DNA from: [Clostridium] methylpentosum DSM 5476
GTDB lineage: Bacteria > Bacillota > Clostridia > Oscillospirales > Ruminococcaceae
Assembly (NCBI GenBank): GCA_000158655.1
Contig: EQ973339.1
Location: 448,280 to 487,061, forward strand
Direction of reading: 5' to 3'
DNA length: 38,782 nt
The notes beneath the pieces were generated by a model that saw nothing but the letters and a program-made list of their open reading frames with translations, made no database searches and was not told where the DNA came from. Shown here one piece after another: positions 30,769 through 38,782 of this stretch. The first letter of the stretch is position 1. Each line of letters opens with the position of its first letter. The translations under genes were made by a program, and so were the position numbers.

Positions 30769-33414
30769 TTACGGCTGGTTATCATTGTCGGTTTCCTGCG
30801 GGGAATCCGGCGGTTCACTCGGTTCGTGGTGGTCTGGAGGAAGAACCTGAGACCCATCTGCTTCGCCGAAATCCGGCTCAGGTCCCAAGGAAAATCTGTC
30901 ATCTGGTTCTGCTTGGCCGGGCGGCTGCGAGTATCCGGTTATTTCGGTGCCGCTTTCTTCCATTTCCCTTTGCTTTTTGTAGCAGGCAGTGAGCTCGGTG
31001 TAGGTCGGCTCGTCAAAGAACGCCTCGCGCTCCGCCCAGTGCCCTGTCGGATCGGGCGCGTATTCATCCGGATTCTTGCGGGAGAGACGGCGGCTCAGCA
31101 GCAGATAGAGGGCGAACAGCACAAGCCCTGCGATGGAAGCGATACATCCAGTCTGAAGCCCTGGAGTTTTGTATTCAAACCGAATCTCATTTGCCCCGGC
31201 TTCGCATTTGACCGCCATAAAGCCGATGTTGACCTGTTCGATCTCCACAGGCTGTCCGTTGACCGTCGCGCTCCACCCCTTTTCATAGGGGACTGAGAAA
31301 TACACCAGATTGTCCTTGCTCAGATCGATCTGAGCGGAAAACCCTTTGTTGTCGGTGGTGAAGGAGGAACAGGTCTCCCGCTTGCGGGCCTGAGTGTCTT
31401 CGACCATCTGGGCGTCGGTGAGGTCGGTTGTGTCGTCGGTCGTCAGCTCGGAGAGCATCCCGCCGTATTTTTCAATCTGCTCTTCGTTCAAATAGATCCC
31501 TTTGAGCAGCAGCCGGTCTCGCTTTTCCTTTTCGCAACCCTCAAAGGTGTTTTGGTCGATGTAGTGGTCATAGGTGAACCCCATGGGGAGAAAGTTCTCG
31601 TTCTCATAGATGTCAAAGCCGTTTTGGTTGTTGAGCAGATGGAATCCTGGGGGAAGGTTTGGATTGCGCTTGACCGAGTCCTCGTTGTTCTCCACAAAGA
31701 TGTATTTGACCGACATCAGCTCCCGCACCCCGTAAAATTTTGGGTCTGGCCGGGAAGCCACATCCCGCGTCACCCCGATTTCTGGATAAAACTCCATGAT
31801 CGAGACCGGCACCACACTCTGGAATGCCTGAATAGTGGGAAGCTCCCAGTACATCGGCCAGTTGTCCATCCCGTCATAGACGTCAATGCGGAAAAATTCG
31901 CTGTCATCGAGCTCAAACTCCGCTTCCAATCCCCGGTCAACGATGTTGGTGTAGTAATAATTCACGTTCTGCATCTTGCCAAAGGTGATTTCCACCAGGG
32001 AATAGACAAAGATCACCCCGCACAGCGCGACAAGGGTACAGCGGTAAAAGACTTTGCGGGAGCTCCGGAAACGCTTGAGTAGCAGGACAGTCAGCGCAAT
32101 GCATCCCAGAGCGATCAGGACGCTGATCCAGAATAGGGACGGATAGGAGGGAAGGTCGAAAAAGACATATTCTCCGTCTTTGATCTTGGGCAGCAGCCCG
32201 ATTACCGCAAAAGCCAGGGTGACAAAAAAGGTGAATTTGATGCCGGAGCTCATGTCCATTTTGCGGTTTTCGAGGGCGTGCACCGTTGCGAGCGCCATCA
32301 TGAGGGTGAGCATGTAGAACCAACGGGCGTAATAGGAGGAGTTAAAGGCAAAGAAAGCGCTGTTGAGCACCGGGATGAGGGACATCACAAACAACACGAT
32401 GAGGATGGTCTTGAGCCAACTTTTGCGCTTTTCCCGCAGGAAGGTCACGACCCCCGTCATGCTGAACAGCGGGAGAAAGGCGGCGACTGATGCCCACTTG
32501 GAGTTGGAGTCGGGGAAGAAGTTGGGGCGCGCCGGCATGTCCGGCGGAAAGAAAAAGCTCTGTAAAATCAGCCCATAGCGCTGGACATTGCCGTAAAAGA
32601 GCATGTCGTACCCCGTGAGCATCTCATCGGTGCGAGGGTTGCCCATGATCGCCATGGCAGCTGGGAGAAAGAGCGCCAGACCGATGAGCACTCCAATAAT
32701 CGTCTCAGCAGCGAGAAAGAAAAACTTCTTGAGGTTGATCCGAAAGCTGGGACAGAGGCAGCGCAGGAAAAAGTAGATGCACAAAAAGACAACCTGTCCC
32801 GCGAAAAAGAAGTAATTGACCATGAGGTTGAGGGCGACTGCCAGGGCAAAGATTCCCCGGCGCTTGTTCATCACCAGCTCCTCGATGCCGATGAGCAGAA
32901 GCGGGAAGAAAGCGACGACTTCGTGAAAGTGGTTGAAAAAGATATCATATACCATGAAGCCGGAAAAAGCGTAGAGCATTGCGCCGATGATTGCCATTTC
33001 AGCAGTTTTGGTGAACCGCCGCAAAAAGGCGTAGCCGGTGGTCGCGGCAGTCGCGAATTTGAGCACAAACAGCGGCGCCATCAAATAGGGAAGCCAATCG
33101 GTGGGGAAGGGGATGGTCAGCCAAAAAAATGGGCTGCCGAGCAGGTAGAACCCATAGGAGCCGACAAAGTTGGCCCCGAGGTCGGTTGTCCAGCTCCAGC
33201 CGGTGTTCCCTGTGCGGATCGCGTCGTGCGCGAGCTGGTAAAACGGGATCTGCTGCACGTTGTAATCCCCGTAAAAGAGAAACAGCCCCTTGTCCACAAT
33301 CAGGAAGGGGAGAAACACGACAGCTGTGACAAATGCCGCGAGCACAAAGACACGCAGACAGTTTTTCGCTTCGGATTTCCCTGGGGTAATCCATTTTTGA
33401 ATGAGTTGGTACAC
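30769..33414 (-). CDS. yfhO: YfhO-family multi-pass membrane protein
   Basis: 881 residues from the GTG at 33414 (AAAGGAGG 6 nt upstream); the ATG at 33438 has no ribosome site and would include this one. About 12-13 membrane helices in the first 500 residues, in GT-C-like arrangement, with the family block LFYGDYNVQQIPFYQLAHDA close to the first extracellular loop, followed by an extracellular beta-rich domain (about 500-780), a late helix (about 785-803) and a Pro/Asp/Glu-rich cytoplasmic tail of about 80 residues. YfhO relatives act in glycosylation of lipoteichoic acid or similar envelope polymers (Bacillus YfhO). Divergent from flippase and sugar transferase genes, which supports an envelope role. 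Confidence 0.85.
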   Translation of the reverse strand: MYQLIQKWITPGKSEAKNCLRVFVLAAFVTAVVFLPFLIVDKGLFLFYGDYNVQQIPFYQLAHDAIRTGNTGWSWTTDLGANFVGSYGFYLLGSPFFWLTIPFPTDWLPYLMAPLFVLKFATAATTGYAFLRRFTKTAEMAIIGAMLYAFSGFMVYDIFFNHFHEVVAFFPLLLIGIEELVMNKRRGIFALAVALNLMVNYFFFAGQVVFLCIYFFLRCLCPSFRINLKKFFFLAAETIIGVLIGLALFLPAAMAIMGNPRTDEMLTGYDMLFYGNVQRYGLILQSFFFPPDMPARPNFFPDSNSKWASVAAFLPLFSMTGVVTFLREKRKSWLKTILIVLFVMSLIPVLNSAFFAFNSSYYARWFYMLTLMMALATVHALENRKMDMSSGIKFTFFVTLAFAVIGLLPKIKDGEYVFFDLPSYPSLFWISVLIALGCIALTVLLLKRFRSSRKVFYRCTLVALCGVIFVYSLVEITFGKMQNVNYYYTNIVDRGLEAEFELDDSEFFRIDVYDGMDNWPMYWELPTIQAFQSVVPVSIMEFYPEIGVTRDVASRPDPKFYGVRELMSVKYIFVENNEDSVKRNPNLPPGFHLLNNQNGFDIYENENFLPMGFTYDHYIDQNTFEGCEKEKRDRLLLKGIYLNEEQIEKYGGMLSELTTDDTTDLTDAQMVEDTQARKRETCSSFTTDNKGFSAQIDLSKDNLVYFSVPYEKGWSATVNGQPVEIEQVNIGFMAVKCEAGANEIRFEYKTPGLQTGCIASIAGLVLFALYLLLSRRLSRKNPDEYAPDPTGHWAEREAFFDEPTYTELTACYKKQREMEESGTEITGYSQPPGQAEPDDRFSLGPEPDFGEADGSQVLPPDHHEPSEPPDSPQETDNDNQP

Positions 33415-33488
33415 AGTTTTCCTCCTTTGCAGGATCATTTTGCTGCTTTTCCATCCTCATTTGCACAGAGAAACAGCGATTAACATTT

Positions 33489-33517
33489 ATTATACCATAA
33501 ACCAGGAAGTTTAGGAA
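33489..33517 (-). promoter_or_regulatory. Promoter of yfhO
   Basis: Minus strand: -10 TATAAT (33489-33494), 17-bp spacer, weak -35 TTCCTA (33512-33517). Confidence 0.55.
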
Positions 33518-33609
33518 AGAATAAACAGTAAAATCGAATTGTCCGGTTCGCAGAAAGATGTTGCGAATCAACTCGTTTGACACACAAATATCCGAAAATT
33601 CGGTTGCTC

Positions 33610-33638
33610 TGGACTTTTTGGGTAATCTTTGGTATAAT
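33610..33638 (+). promoter_or_regulatory. Promoter of the flippase-sugar transferase operon
   Basis: -35 TGGACT (33610-33615), 17-bp spacer, -10 TATAAT (33633-33638). Its position rules out the upstream start at 33577 for the flippase. Confidence 0.65.
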
Positions 33639-33696
33639 ATTGTCACTTGCAGGAATCCGGACAGCGACAAATCAGGGAAGATTGGAGTCAGTGCGC

Positions 33697-35100
33697 ATGG
33701 GAAAAATGCTCAAGACGTTTGGAATCTATTTTATGGGAAATGTGTTTTCCCGTCTGATCTCGTTTGCAATGCTCGCCCTGCTCACCCGGTACATTGAGCC
33801 GGAGGGAATGGGGTATTTTGAGACCGCAAACGGGATGATCAACGTCCTTATGGCTCTGATCTCGATTCAGATCTGGGCGGGCATCCTGCGCTATCTAATC
33901 GATTTTCATGACAACCGCAGGCGCAAACGGCAGATCATCGCGACTGGCTACAGTGTGGAGATCGTGATGCTCTTCCTCTTTACGATCGGCTTCTGGGTGG
34001 TCAACCTGTTTGCCAACATCCGAGACGCCGGCTTTATTTATTTTTGCGCAATTTCCTACGTCTTTTTCCAAAACGTCGCGTTCACTGCCCGCGGCCTTGG
34101 CCAAAACAAGCTCTATGTGATCTCAGGGGTCATCGGCAGCATCGCTTCGGCGCTCTGCAACCTGTTCTGTGTGCTCGTGCTGCACTGGGGATCCCAAGCG
34201 CTCATGCTCTCGATGGCGCTGTCCTATTTTGTCCCCGCGGTGTTCATGGAGCTCTTCCTGAAAACCCTCAAAAAGGTCCGGCTGCGCGACATCAACTTTA
34301 AGCTCCTCAAAGTGATGCTGGTGTACTGCGTCCCGCTTGCGATCAACCAGGGGGTGTACTGGATCAACACCCGAGCCAACACGGTGATCATCACCCAAAA
34401 CCTCGGCGCCGACCAGACCGGCATCTATTCGGCCTCCTTCAAACTGACCTCTCTCATCCTGCTCGTTGTCACAATGTTTAACCTCGCTTGGCAGGAGTAC
34501 ACCTTTGCAATCAGTCACGATCGCGATCGGTCGACAAAATACAACATTGTTCTCGACGACTTTATCCGCTTCATCGGCTGCGGTATGCTCATGCTGCTGC
34601 CGGTGACCAACGTGCTCTTTGACCTGATGATCGGGCCGAAATACGCGGCGGGCAAGGTTATCATCCCACTCGCCTACCTCGGCACTGTCGTCGACTCCCT
34701 CGCCAATTTTATCGGTTCAATCATGTGTGCGGAAAACAAGATGAAGTCAATGCTCTACTCGATGATCGTCGGCGCGGTGATCACCGTCGGGTTCATGGAG
34801 CTGACCATCCACACAATTGGACTCCAGTCGGCCAACATCGCGATGATCCTCTGCTTCCTCGCGGTCATCGTCATCCGGACCTTGAGTGTGCGCAAGATTG
34901 TCAAGCTCAAATACAACTACAAGTTCCTTCTGCCCTATCTGGTGGTTTACATCATCGCCTCCTATGTCTTCCAGAATTTCGGGCCGCTGGTCAACTTTAT
35001 CTTCGCCTTTGCCGTCGCGGGTTACTGCCTGTTCGTGCTGCGGGACATCATCAAGGATTTCCTCGTGATGGCCAAGAAAAAGATCGGAAAGGCTGAATAG
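33697..35100 (+). CDS. Polysaccharide flippase (Wzx/MOP superfamily)
   Basis: 467 residues from the ATG at 33697, with TTGGAG upstream; the open frame extends to 33577 but that start precedes the promoter. About 12-14 membrane helices. N-terminal KTFGIYFMGNVFSRLISFAMLALLTRYIEPEGMGYFETA is typical of the polysaccharide-export branch of MOP flippases (Wzx, RfbX, PST). Conserved features include the helix 7 region LVYCVPLAINQGVYWINTRANTVIITQNLGADQTGIYSASFK. It would move undecaprenyl-linked sugar units across the membrane. Followed after 18 nt by the initiating sugar transferase. Confidence 0.88.
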   Translation: MGKMLKTFGIYFMGNVFSRLISFAMLALLTRYIEPEGMGYFETANGMINVLMALISIQIWAGILRYLIDFHDNRRRKRQIIATGYSVEIVMLFLFTIGFWVVNLFANIRDAGFIYFCAISYVFFQNVAFTARGLGQNKLYVISGVIGSIASALCNLFCVLVLHWGSQALMLSMALSYFVPAVFMELFLKTLKKVRLRDINFKLLKVMLVYCVPLAINQGVYWINTRANTVIITQNLGADQTGIYSASFKLTSLILLVVTMFNLAWQEYTFAISHDRDRSTKYNIVLDDFIRFIGCGMLMLLPVTNVLFDLMIGPKYAAGKVIIPLAYLGTVVDSLANFIGSIMCAENKMKSMLYSMIVGAVITVGFMELTIHTIGLQSANIAMILCFLAVIVIRTLSVRKIVKLKYNYKFLLPYLVVYIIASYVFQNFGPLVNFIFAFAVAGYCLFVLRDIIKDFLVMAKKKIGKAE

Positions 35101-35118
35101 AAAGGAGCGGGACAGGCC

Positions 35119-36588
35119 ATGAAATTGTTCCTGAAGAGGTTTGAAAAAACCTATCTGTTTCTCATCAAAGCGCTGTTGCTCGCCAGTCTGTTTGTCACAT
35201 TTTTTGGCTTTTACATGCAGATGCTGCCACAGCTCGAGGGGCTCAACCGGACATCGGTGGTTTCGTTTGTGACCTTTTTGCTCTCAATCATCCTTTTTAT
35301 CCGAATTTACGGCGGGTTTTCGATTGGGGAACGCAAGAGCCGCCCCATCGTCAACACAATGTTTCTCGCAACCTTGATGGCGGATTTTATCACCTTTATC
35401 ATCACCTACATTATGGGCATCAGCACGGTGCACTACCACGATTATCTCACCGGACAGACCGCGCTGCCCGGGCCACCGCCGGTTCGTTTCAGCGACTTTA
35501 TCGGATTTTACTTCACCGAGCGCGTCCTCCCCGGCCTGGGGCTGCTCGTCATCGTCCTGCTCGTACAGGTGCTTTTGATCAATGCGTTTACTTACTTTGG
35601 AAATTTTGTCTATTTTAAGGTCAACGACCCGCGCAAGGCGTTGATCATCTATCACGACGAAAATGAAATCCCCAACCTGTTGCTTAAAATCAGCAAATAC
35701 CGCAAGCAGTGGGTGGTCAACCGGCTGATCCAGTACGACGATCCGGCGGTGCGCAAAGAAATTGTCGCAAACGAGGCGGTCTTTTTTGCAGACGTCCCCA
35801 AAAATGAACGCTCTCAGCTGGTGGAGTACTGTTACAAGCACAACAAAGACATTTTTGTCTGTCCAGACGTTTCGGACATCATCCTCAACCATGCGGACCA
35901 TTTGATGCTCGACGACACAACGGTGTTTGCCTCCACCACCCGGGGCATGAGCTTTGAGCAGCTTGTGATCAAACGGCTGTGTGACATCCTCTTTTCAGTT
36001 GTCTTTATCTTGATCACCTCGCCGATTATGATTGCTGTATCCATTGCGATCAAGGCGTATGATCACGGGCCGGTGCTCTACAAGCAAAAGCGGCTGACCA
36101 AAGGGGGACGGGAATTTAACGTTCTTAAATTCCGCTCGATGATCGTGGACGCGGAGAAAAAAACCGGTGCAATGCTCAGCACCGAAAACGACAGCCGGAT
36201 CACCCCGGTCGGCAAGTGGATCCGCCGTTTTCGGGTGGATGAGCTGCCCCAGCTGTTCAACATTTTAAAAGGGGACATGAGCGTGGTCGGTCCCCGTCCA
36301 GAGCGGCTTGAAATTGCGGAGGAGTATGAAAAAGACCTCCCCGAGTTCCGTTACCGGCTTAAGGTGCAGGCAGGGCTCACAGGCCTTGCGCAGATCATGA
36401 GCAAATACAACACCGCGCCCAAGGACAAGCTGGCGCTTGACCTGGTGTACATCGAACAGTACTCCATCTGGCTTGATATCAAATTGATGCTTCAGACGCT
36501 GGTTGTCTTTGTCAAGTCGGACAGCACCGAGGGAGTGCACGAGGAGGAAGCGGTCCCCGATCTCCCAGAGAAACAGAACGAAGAATGA
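35119..36588 (+). CDS. Polyprenyl-phosphate sugar phosphotransferase (WbaP/CpsE-like)
   Basis: 489 residues. N-terminal membrane helices (about four within residues 15-165), a central cytoplasmic domain (about 170-280), and the bacterial sugar transferase domain from about 285: a membrane re-entrant helix (KRLCDILFSVVFILITSPIMIAV), then GPVLYKQKRLTKGGREFNVLKFRSM (the catalytic KFRSM region), RRFRVDELPQLFNILKGDMSVVGPRPE, and GLTGLAQI. It transfers a sugar-1-phosphate to undecaprenyl phosphate, the first step of a repeat unit. No other glycosyltransferase is in the window, so the rest of the pathway lies elsewhere. GAGCGGGA ribosome site. Confidence 0.92.
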   Translation: MKLFLKRFEKTYLFLIKALLLASLFVTFFGFYMQMLPQLEGLNRTSVVSFVTFLLSIILFIRIYGGFSIGERKSRPIVNTMFLATLMADFITFIITYIMGISTVHYHDYLTGQTALPGPPPVRFSDFIGFYFTERVLPGLGLLVIVLLVQVLLINAFTYFGNFVYFKVNDPRKALIIYHDENEIPNLLLKISKYRKQWVVNRLIQYDDPAVRKEIVANEAVFFADVPKNERSQLVEYCYKHNKDIFVCPDVSDIILNHADHLMLDDTTVFASTTRGMSFEQLVIKRLCDILFSVVFILITSPIMIAVSIAIKAYDHGPVLYKQKRLTKGGREFNVLKFRSMIVDAEKKTGAMLSTENDSRITPVGKWIRRFRVDELPQLFNILKGDMSVVGPRPERLEIAEEYEKDLPEFRYRLKVQAGLTGLAQIMSKYNTAPKDKLALDLVYIEQYSIWLDIKLMLQTLVVFVKSDSTEGVHEEEAVPDLPEKQNEE

Positions 36589-36589
36589 G

Positions 36590-36634
36590 AATGCGCGCCA
36601 TTTTGTTAGATGCTCGAACAAAATGGCGCGCATT
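36590..36634. terminator. Long hairpin behind the sugar transferase gene
   Basis: Perfect 18-bp arms (36590-36607 and 36617-36634), 9-nt loop, starting at the gene's stop codon. Forward tail is TACCACTTTT, only weakly T-rich. The right arm shares AAAATGGCGC-n-CAT with the core of repeat copy A (43-56). Confidence 0.7.
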
Positions 36635-36712
36635 TACCACTTTTCGCTAGAATACAGCTCTTTTTGCAGCGAGATCTTGTAGGGTATTTTTTATCCAGTT
36701 TTGCGAAAACAC

Positions 36713-36742
36713 TATACATCATCCGCCAAAAAATGATATAAT
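36713..36742 (+). promoter_or_regulatory. Promoter of the Na/phosphate cotransporter gene
   Basis: -35 TATACA (36713-36718), 18-bp spacer, -10 TATAAT (36737-36742). Confidence 0.55.
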
Positions 36743-36809
36743 AAGACCGAACGCATTTTTTACAGAAACAACAAGATTCGTTTAAAAAACAAGTCTGTGG
36801 AGGATGGAT

Positions 36810-38639
36810 ATGGACTTTTTTAGTGTCATAGCAGTATTCGGAGGGCTTGCGCTGTTCCTATACGGAATGCACGAAATGAGTGCGGGGCTCGAAAAATTTT
36901 CCGGCGGCGCGTTGGAAAAAACGCTGGAGAAATTCACAAGCAACATCTTCAAAGGGGTACTGCTCGGCTTTCTGGTCACCGCAATGATTCAAAGTTCGTC
37001 TGCGACGACGGTTCTCGTCGTCGGACTGGTCAATGCGGGGCTGCTCAAGCTCAAACAGGCGGTCGGCATCCTGATGGGCGCGAACATCGGAACCACCGTC
37101 ACCGGACAGATTACTCGGCTCATCGACCTCGATGCGGGCGGCAATCCGATCATTCAGTTTTTTAAGCCCGACACCCTCGCTCCAGTCGTGGCAGTCGTGG
37201 GCATTGTGCTCATTATGTTCTGCAAAAGCAAAAATAAAAAGGTGATCGGCCAGATCGCCATGGGCTTTGGCGTACTGTTCACCGGGCTTCTCAACATGTC
37301 AAGCGCAGTCGAACCGCTCAAGGACTCCCCGTTTTTTATGGAGGTTCTCGCGAAATTTTCCCAGTGGCCGATTCTCGGCCTGCTCGCGGGCGTCATCATC
37401 ACCGCAATCATCCAGAGTTCCTCGGCGTCGGTCGGCATGCTGCAGGCGCTCAGCTCGACCGGGGCACTCACCTTTGCCTCTACCTATCCCATTATTCTGG
37501 GACAGAACATCGGCACCTGTGTCACCTCGCTGATCTCGAGCTTTGGCGCCAACAAAAACGCCAAGCGCACCGCAGCGGTCCACATCTATTTTAATATCAT
37601 CGGAACTGTGGTCTTTCTCATCGCCATGAACATCCTCAACGCCTGCCATGTCTTTGACGCGATTTGGAATTTGCCCCTTTCAAGCGGCGGCATTGCCAAC
37701 TTCCACACCGTTTTTAACATCGTGACCACCCTGCTGCTGCTCCCCTTCGCAGGGCTGCTTGAAAAGCTCGCAGTGCTCACCATACGGGACAAAAAGACGG
37801 GCGACGAAGATGAAGAAGAGGACGACAACATCGGGCTCGAAGTACTCGACGAGCGTTTCCTCGTGTCACCGACGCTGGCGCTCAATCAGTGCAAAACGAC
37901 GGTGGAAGCGATGGCAAAGCTTGCGCGCAAAAACTTCCGCAATGCAGTCAAGCTGTTTGACAAGTATGAGCAGAAAAAGATCGACCGCATTCAGGAACGG
38001 GAGGACAAGATCGATCGGATGGAGGACACCCTCGGCAACTATCTTGTCAAACTTGCAGACTGTGAGCTGACCGATGAGGACAGCAAAGAGGTCACCTACC
38101 TGCTTCACCTCATTTCGGAGTTTGAACGGATTGGCGACTACTCGATCAACATCGTCGAACAGGCGATGGAACTCCAAGACAAAAAGCTCAGCTTTTCCGA
38201 GAGCGCGAAGCAGGAGCTCAAAACCATTGCCGACGCGGTGGAGGAGATTATTTCGCTGTCCTATGACACCTTCCGGGAGAACGATCTGTCCATCGCCAAA
38301 AAGATCGAACCGCTTGAAGAGACGATCGACGAGATGGAGGATATACTCAAATCCCGCCACGTCGAACGGCTGCGGGATGGCAGGTGCTCGGTGGATACCG
38401 GCATTGTTTTCCTCGATCTGCTGGTCAATCTCGAGCGGATTTCCGACCACTGTTCCAACATCGCGGTGTACACCGTGAGCAACAACTACGGCAAGGAATC
38501 TATCAACCACCACGAATATATCCGCAAGCTGCACCAGAGCAGCGATGCGCGCTATGTCGATGCAATGCATTTTTACCACGACAAATACACTGCGCTCATT
38601 GAAAATTCAGAGCCGGCTCCGACCGCTTCTGCGCAGTGA
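36810..38639 (+). CDS. Na+/phosphate cotransporter (NptA/PF02690) with C-terminal PhoU-like domain
   Basis: 609 residues from the ATG at 36810, which has GTGGAGG 6 nt upstream (ATG at 36804 touches the ribosome site). Two inverted Na/Pi repeats carry the signature motifs QSSSATTVLVVGLVNAG (about 63-78) and QSSSASVGMLQALSSTG (about 206-222), with GANIGTTVTG and GQNIGTCVTS as matching partners. About eight to nine membrane helices end near 330, then an acidic linker (TGDEDEEEDDN) and about 250 residues of PhoU-like helical bundle (two repeats, e.g. FERIGDYSINIVE and LERISDHCSNIAVY). Probable sodium-driven phosphate uptake or efflux with an intrinsic regulatory domain. Monocistronic. Confidence 0.93.
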   Translation: MDFFSVIAVFGGLALFLYGMHEMSAGLEKFSGGALEKTLEKFTSNIFKGVLLGFLVTAMIQSSSATTVLVVGLVNAGLLKLKQAVGILMGANIGTTVTGQITRLIDLDAGGNPIIQFFKPDTLAPVVAVVGIVLIMFCKSKNKKVIGQIAMGFGVLFTGLLNMSSAVEPLKDSPFFMEVLAKFSQWPILGLLAGVIITAIIQSSSASVGMLQALSSTGALTFASTYPIILGQNIGTCVTSLISSFGANKNAKRTAAVHIYFNIIGTVVFLIAMNILNACHVFDAIWNLPLSSGGIANFHTVFNIVTTLLLLPFAGLLEKLAVLTIRDKKTGDEDEEEDDNIGLEVLDERFLVSPTLALNQCKTTVEAMAKLARKNFRNAVKLFDKYEQKKIDRIQEREDKIDRMEDTLGNYLVKLADCELTDEDSKEVTYLLHLISEFERIGDYSINIVEQAMELQDKKLSFSESAKQELKTIADAVEEIISLSYDTFRENDLSIAKKIEPLEETIDEMEDILKSRHVERLRDGRCSVDTGIVFLDLLVNLERISDHCSNIAVYTVSNNYGKESINHHEYIRKLHQSSDARYVDAMHFYHDKYTALIENSEPAPTASAQ

Positions 38640-38662
38640 GCAAACAAGTCTTCTGTCTGTTC

Positions 38663-38696
38663 AAAGCCCTGCACCTGAAAGGTGCAGGGCTTTTTG
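38663..38696 (+). terminator. Intrinsic terminator of the cotransporter gene
   Basis: 13-bp stem (38663-38675 with 38681-38693), TGAAA loop, T5 tract. Confidence 0.9.
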
Positions 38697-38699
38697 TAT

Positions 38700-38782
38700 A
38701 CAGAAACCCACTGGCTAGGCCAGTGGTTCAAAAAAGCCTATGGAGATGAGGATGACAAAAGAACTCCTTTTGCTACAATAGA
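38700..38782 (+). mobile_element. Possible left end of an IS200/IS605-type element (cut by the window)
   Basis: Subterminal hairpin CCACTGGC-TAG-GCCAGTGG (38708-38726) followed by a short leader (GCCTATGGAGATGAGG, AAAAGAACTCC) and a possible -10 (TACAAT). IS200-type ends have an imperfect hairpin of this size a short distance before tnpA, and I recall this leader style from Clostridial copies. The transposase itself would lie outside the window, so this is unproven. Confidence 0.4.

Noticed and set aside
36590-36634. Third copy of the structured repeat
   Set aside because: Only the core-like hairpin is shared; none of the outer hairpins is present, so it is listed as a terminator with a curious similarity.

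Overview
The window looks like chromosomal DNA of a low-to-mid-GC Firmicute of the class Clostridia, probably Oscillospirales/Ruminococcaceae (inference; no 16S present). Grounds: strong AGGAGG-type ribosome sites throughout, near-consensus TTGACA/TATAAT promoters, a cysteine T-box riboswitch, an ECF-transporter S component, a PduL-type phosphotransacetylase, a flavin reductase-rubredoxin fusion, the mnmL-mnmM pair, and many intrinsic terminators. I see no rRNA, tRNA or CRISPR array.

Layout. 0-4.5 kb: a structured repeat, a flavin reductase/rubredoxin protein, an AI-2E-family membrane protein, a P-loop ATPase, PduL and a small conserved protein. 4.5-7.4 kb: an accessory-looking islet with a decayed small ORF, a small HTH regulator, and a two-gene operon for a secreted papain-like cysteine protease and a membrane-anchored partner. 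7.4-12.7 kb: one forward operon (ECF S component, YraQ/ArsP-like permease, mnmL, mnmM, AlkD-like protein, cca), followed by about 1.2 kb of largely unexplained DNA. 13.8-15.1 kb: a divergent DUF2461 / dCMP deaminase pair with back-to-back promoters. 15.8-25.0 kb: a tightly packed forward run: lipoprotein with two calcium-loop motifs, response regulator, histidine kinase, yqhQ, prmC, recA, recX, rimO, pgsA. No internal terminator is obvious, so a sensory system and core DNA-repair, translation and lipid genes may share transcripts.

25.0-25.9 kb: directly behind pgsA is the most interesting locus. A perfect-consensus forward promoter faces a reverse-strand promoter that drives a 31-codon hydrophobic peptide. 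The two transcripts converge on a shared terminator hairpin in which the peptide's stop codon lies, and the peptide's ribosome site is inside a stem. This is the architecture of a type I toxin-antitoxin module. An HTH regulator with a palindromic operator follows. 25.9-29.4 kb: a Cys T-box (specifier UGC), then a second copy of the structured repeat, then cysE-cysS and a PfkB-type sugar kinase. 29.4-30.4 kb: a cyclophilin lipoprotein. 30.8-36.6 kb: envelope polysaccharide genes (YfhO divergent from a flippase and a polyprenyl-phosphate sugar transferase). 36.8-38.6 kb: a Na/phosphate cotransporter with a PhoU-like tail. The right edge may be the start of an IS200/IS605-type element.

The two copies of the structured repeat (1-147 and 26184-26357) have conserved outer hairpins, completely different but self-complementary cores, and base-paired compensatory changes in a terminal hairpin. 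That indicates selection on structure. All gene functions are assigned from family recognition in the translated sequence, without database searches.
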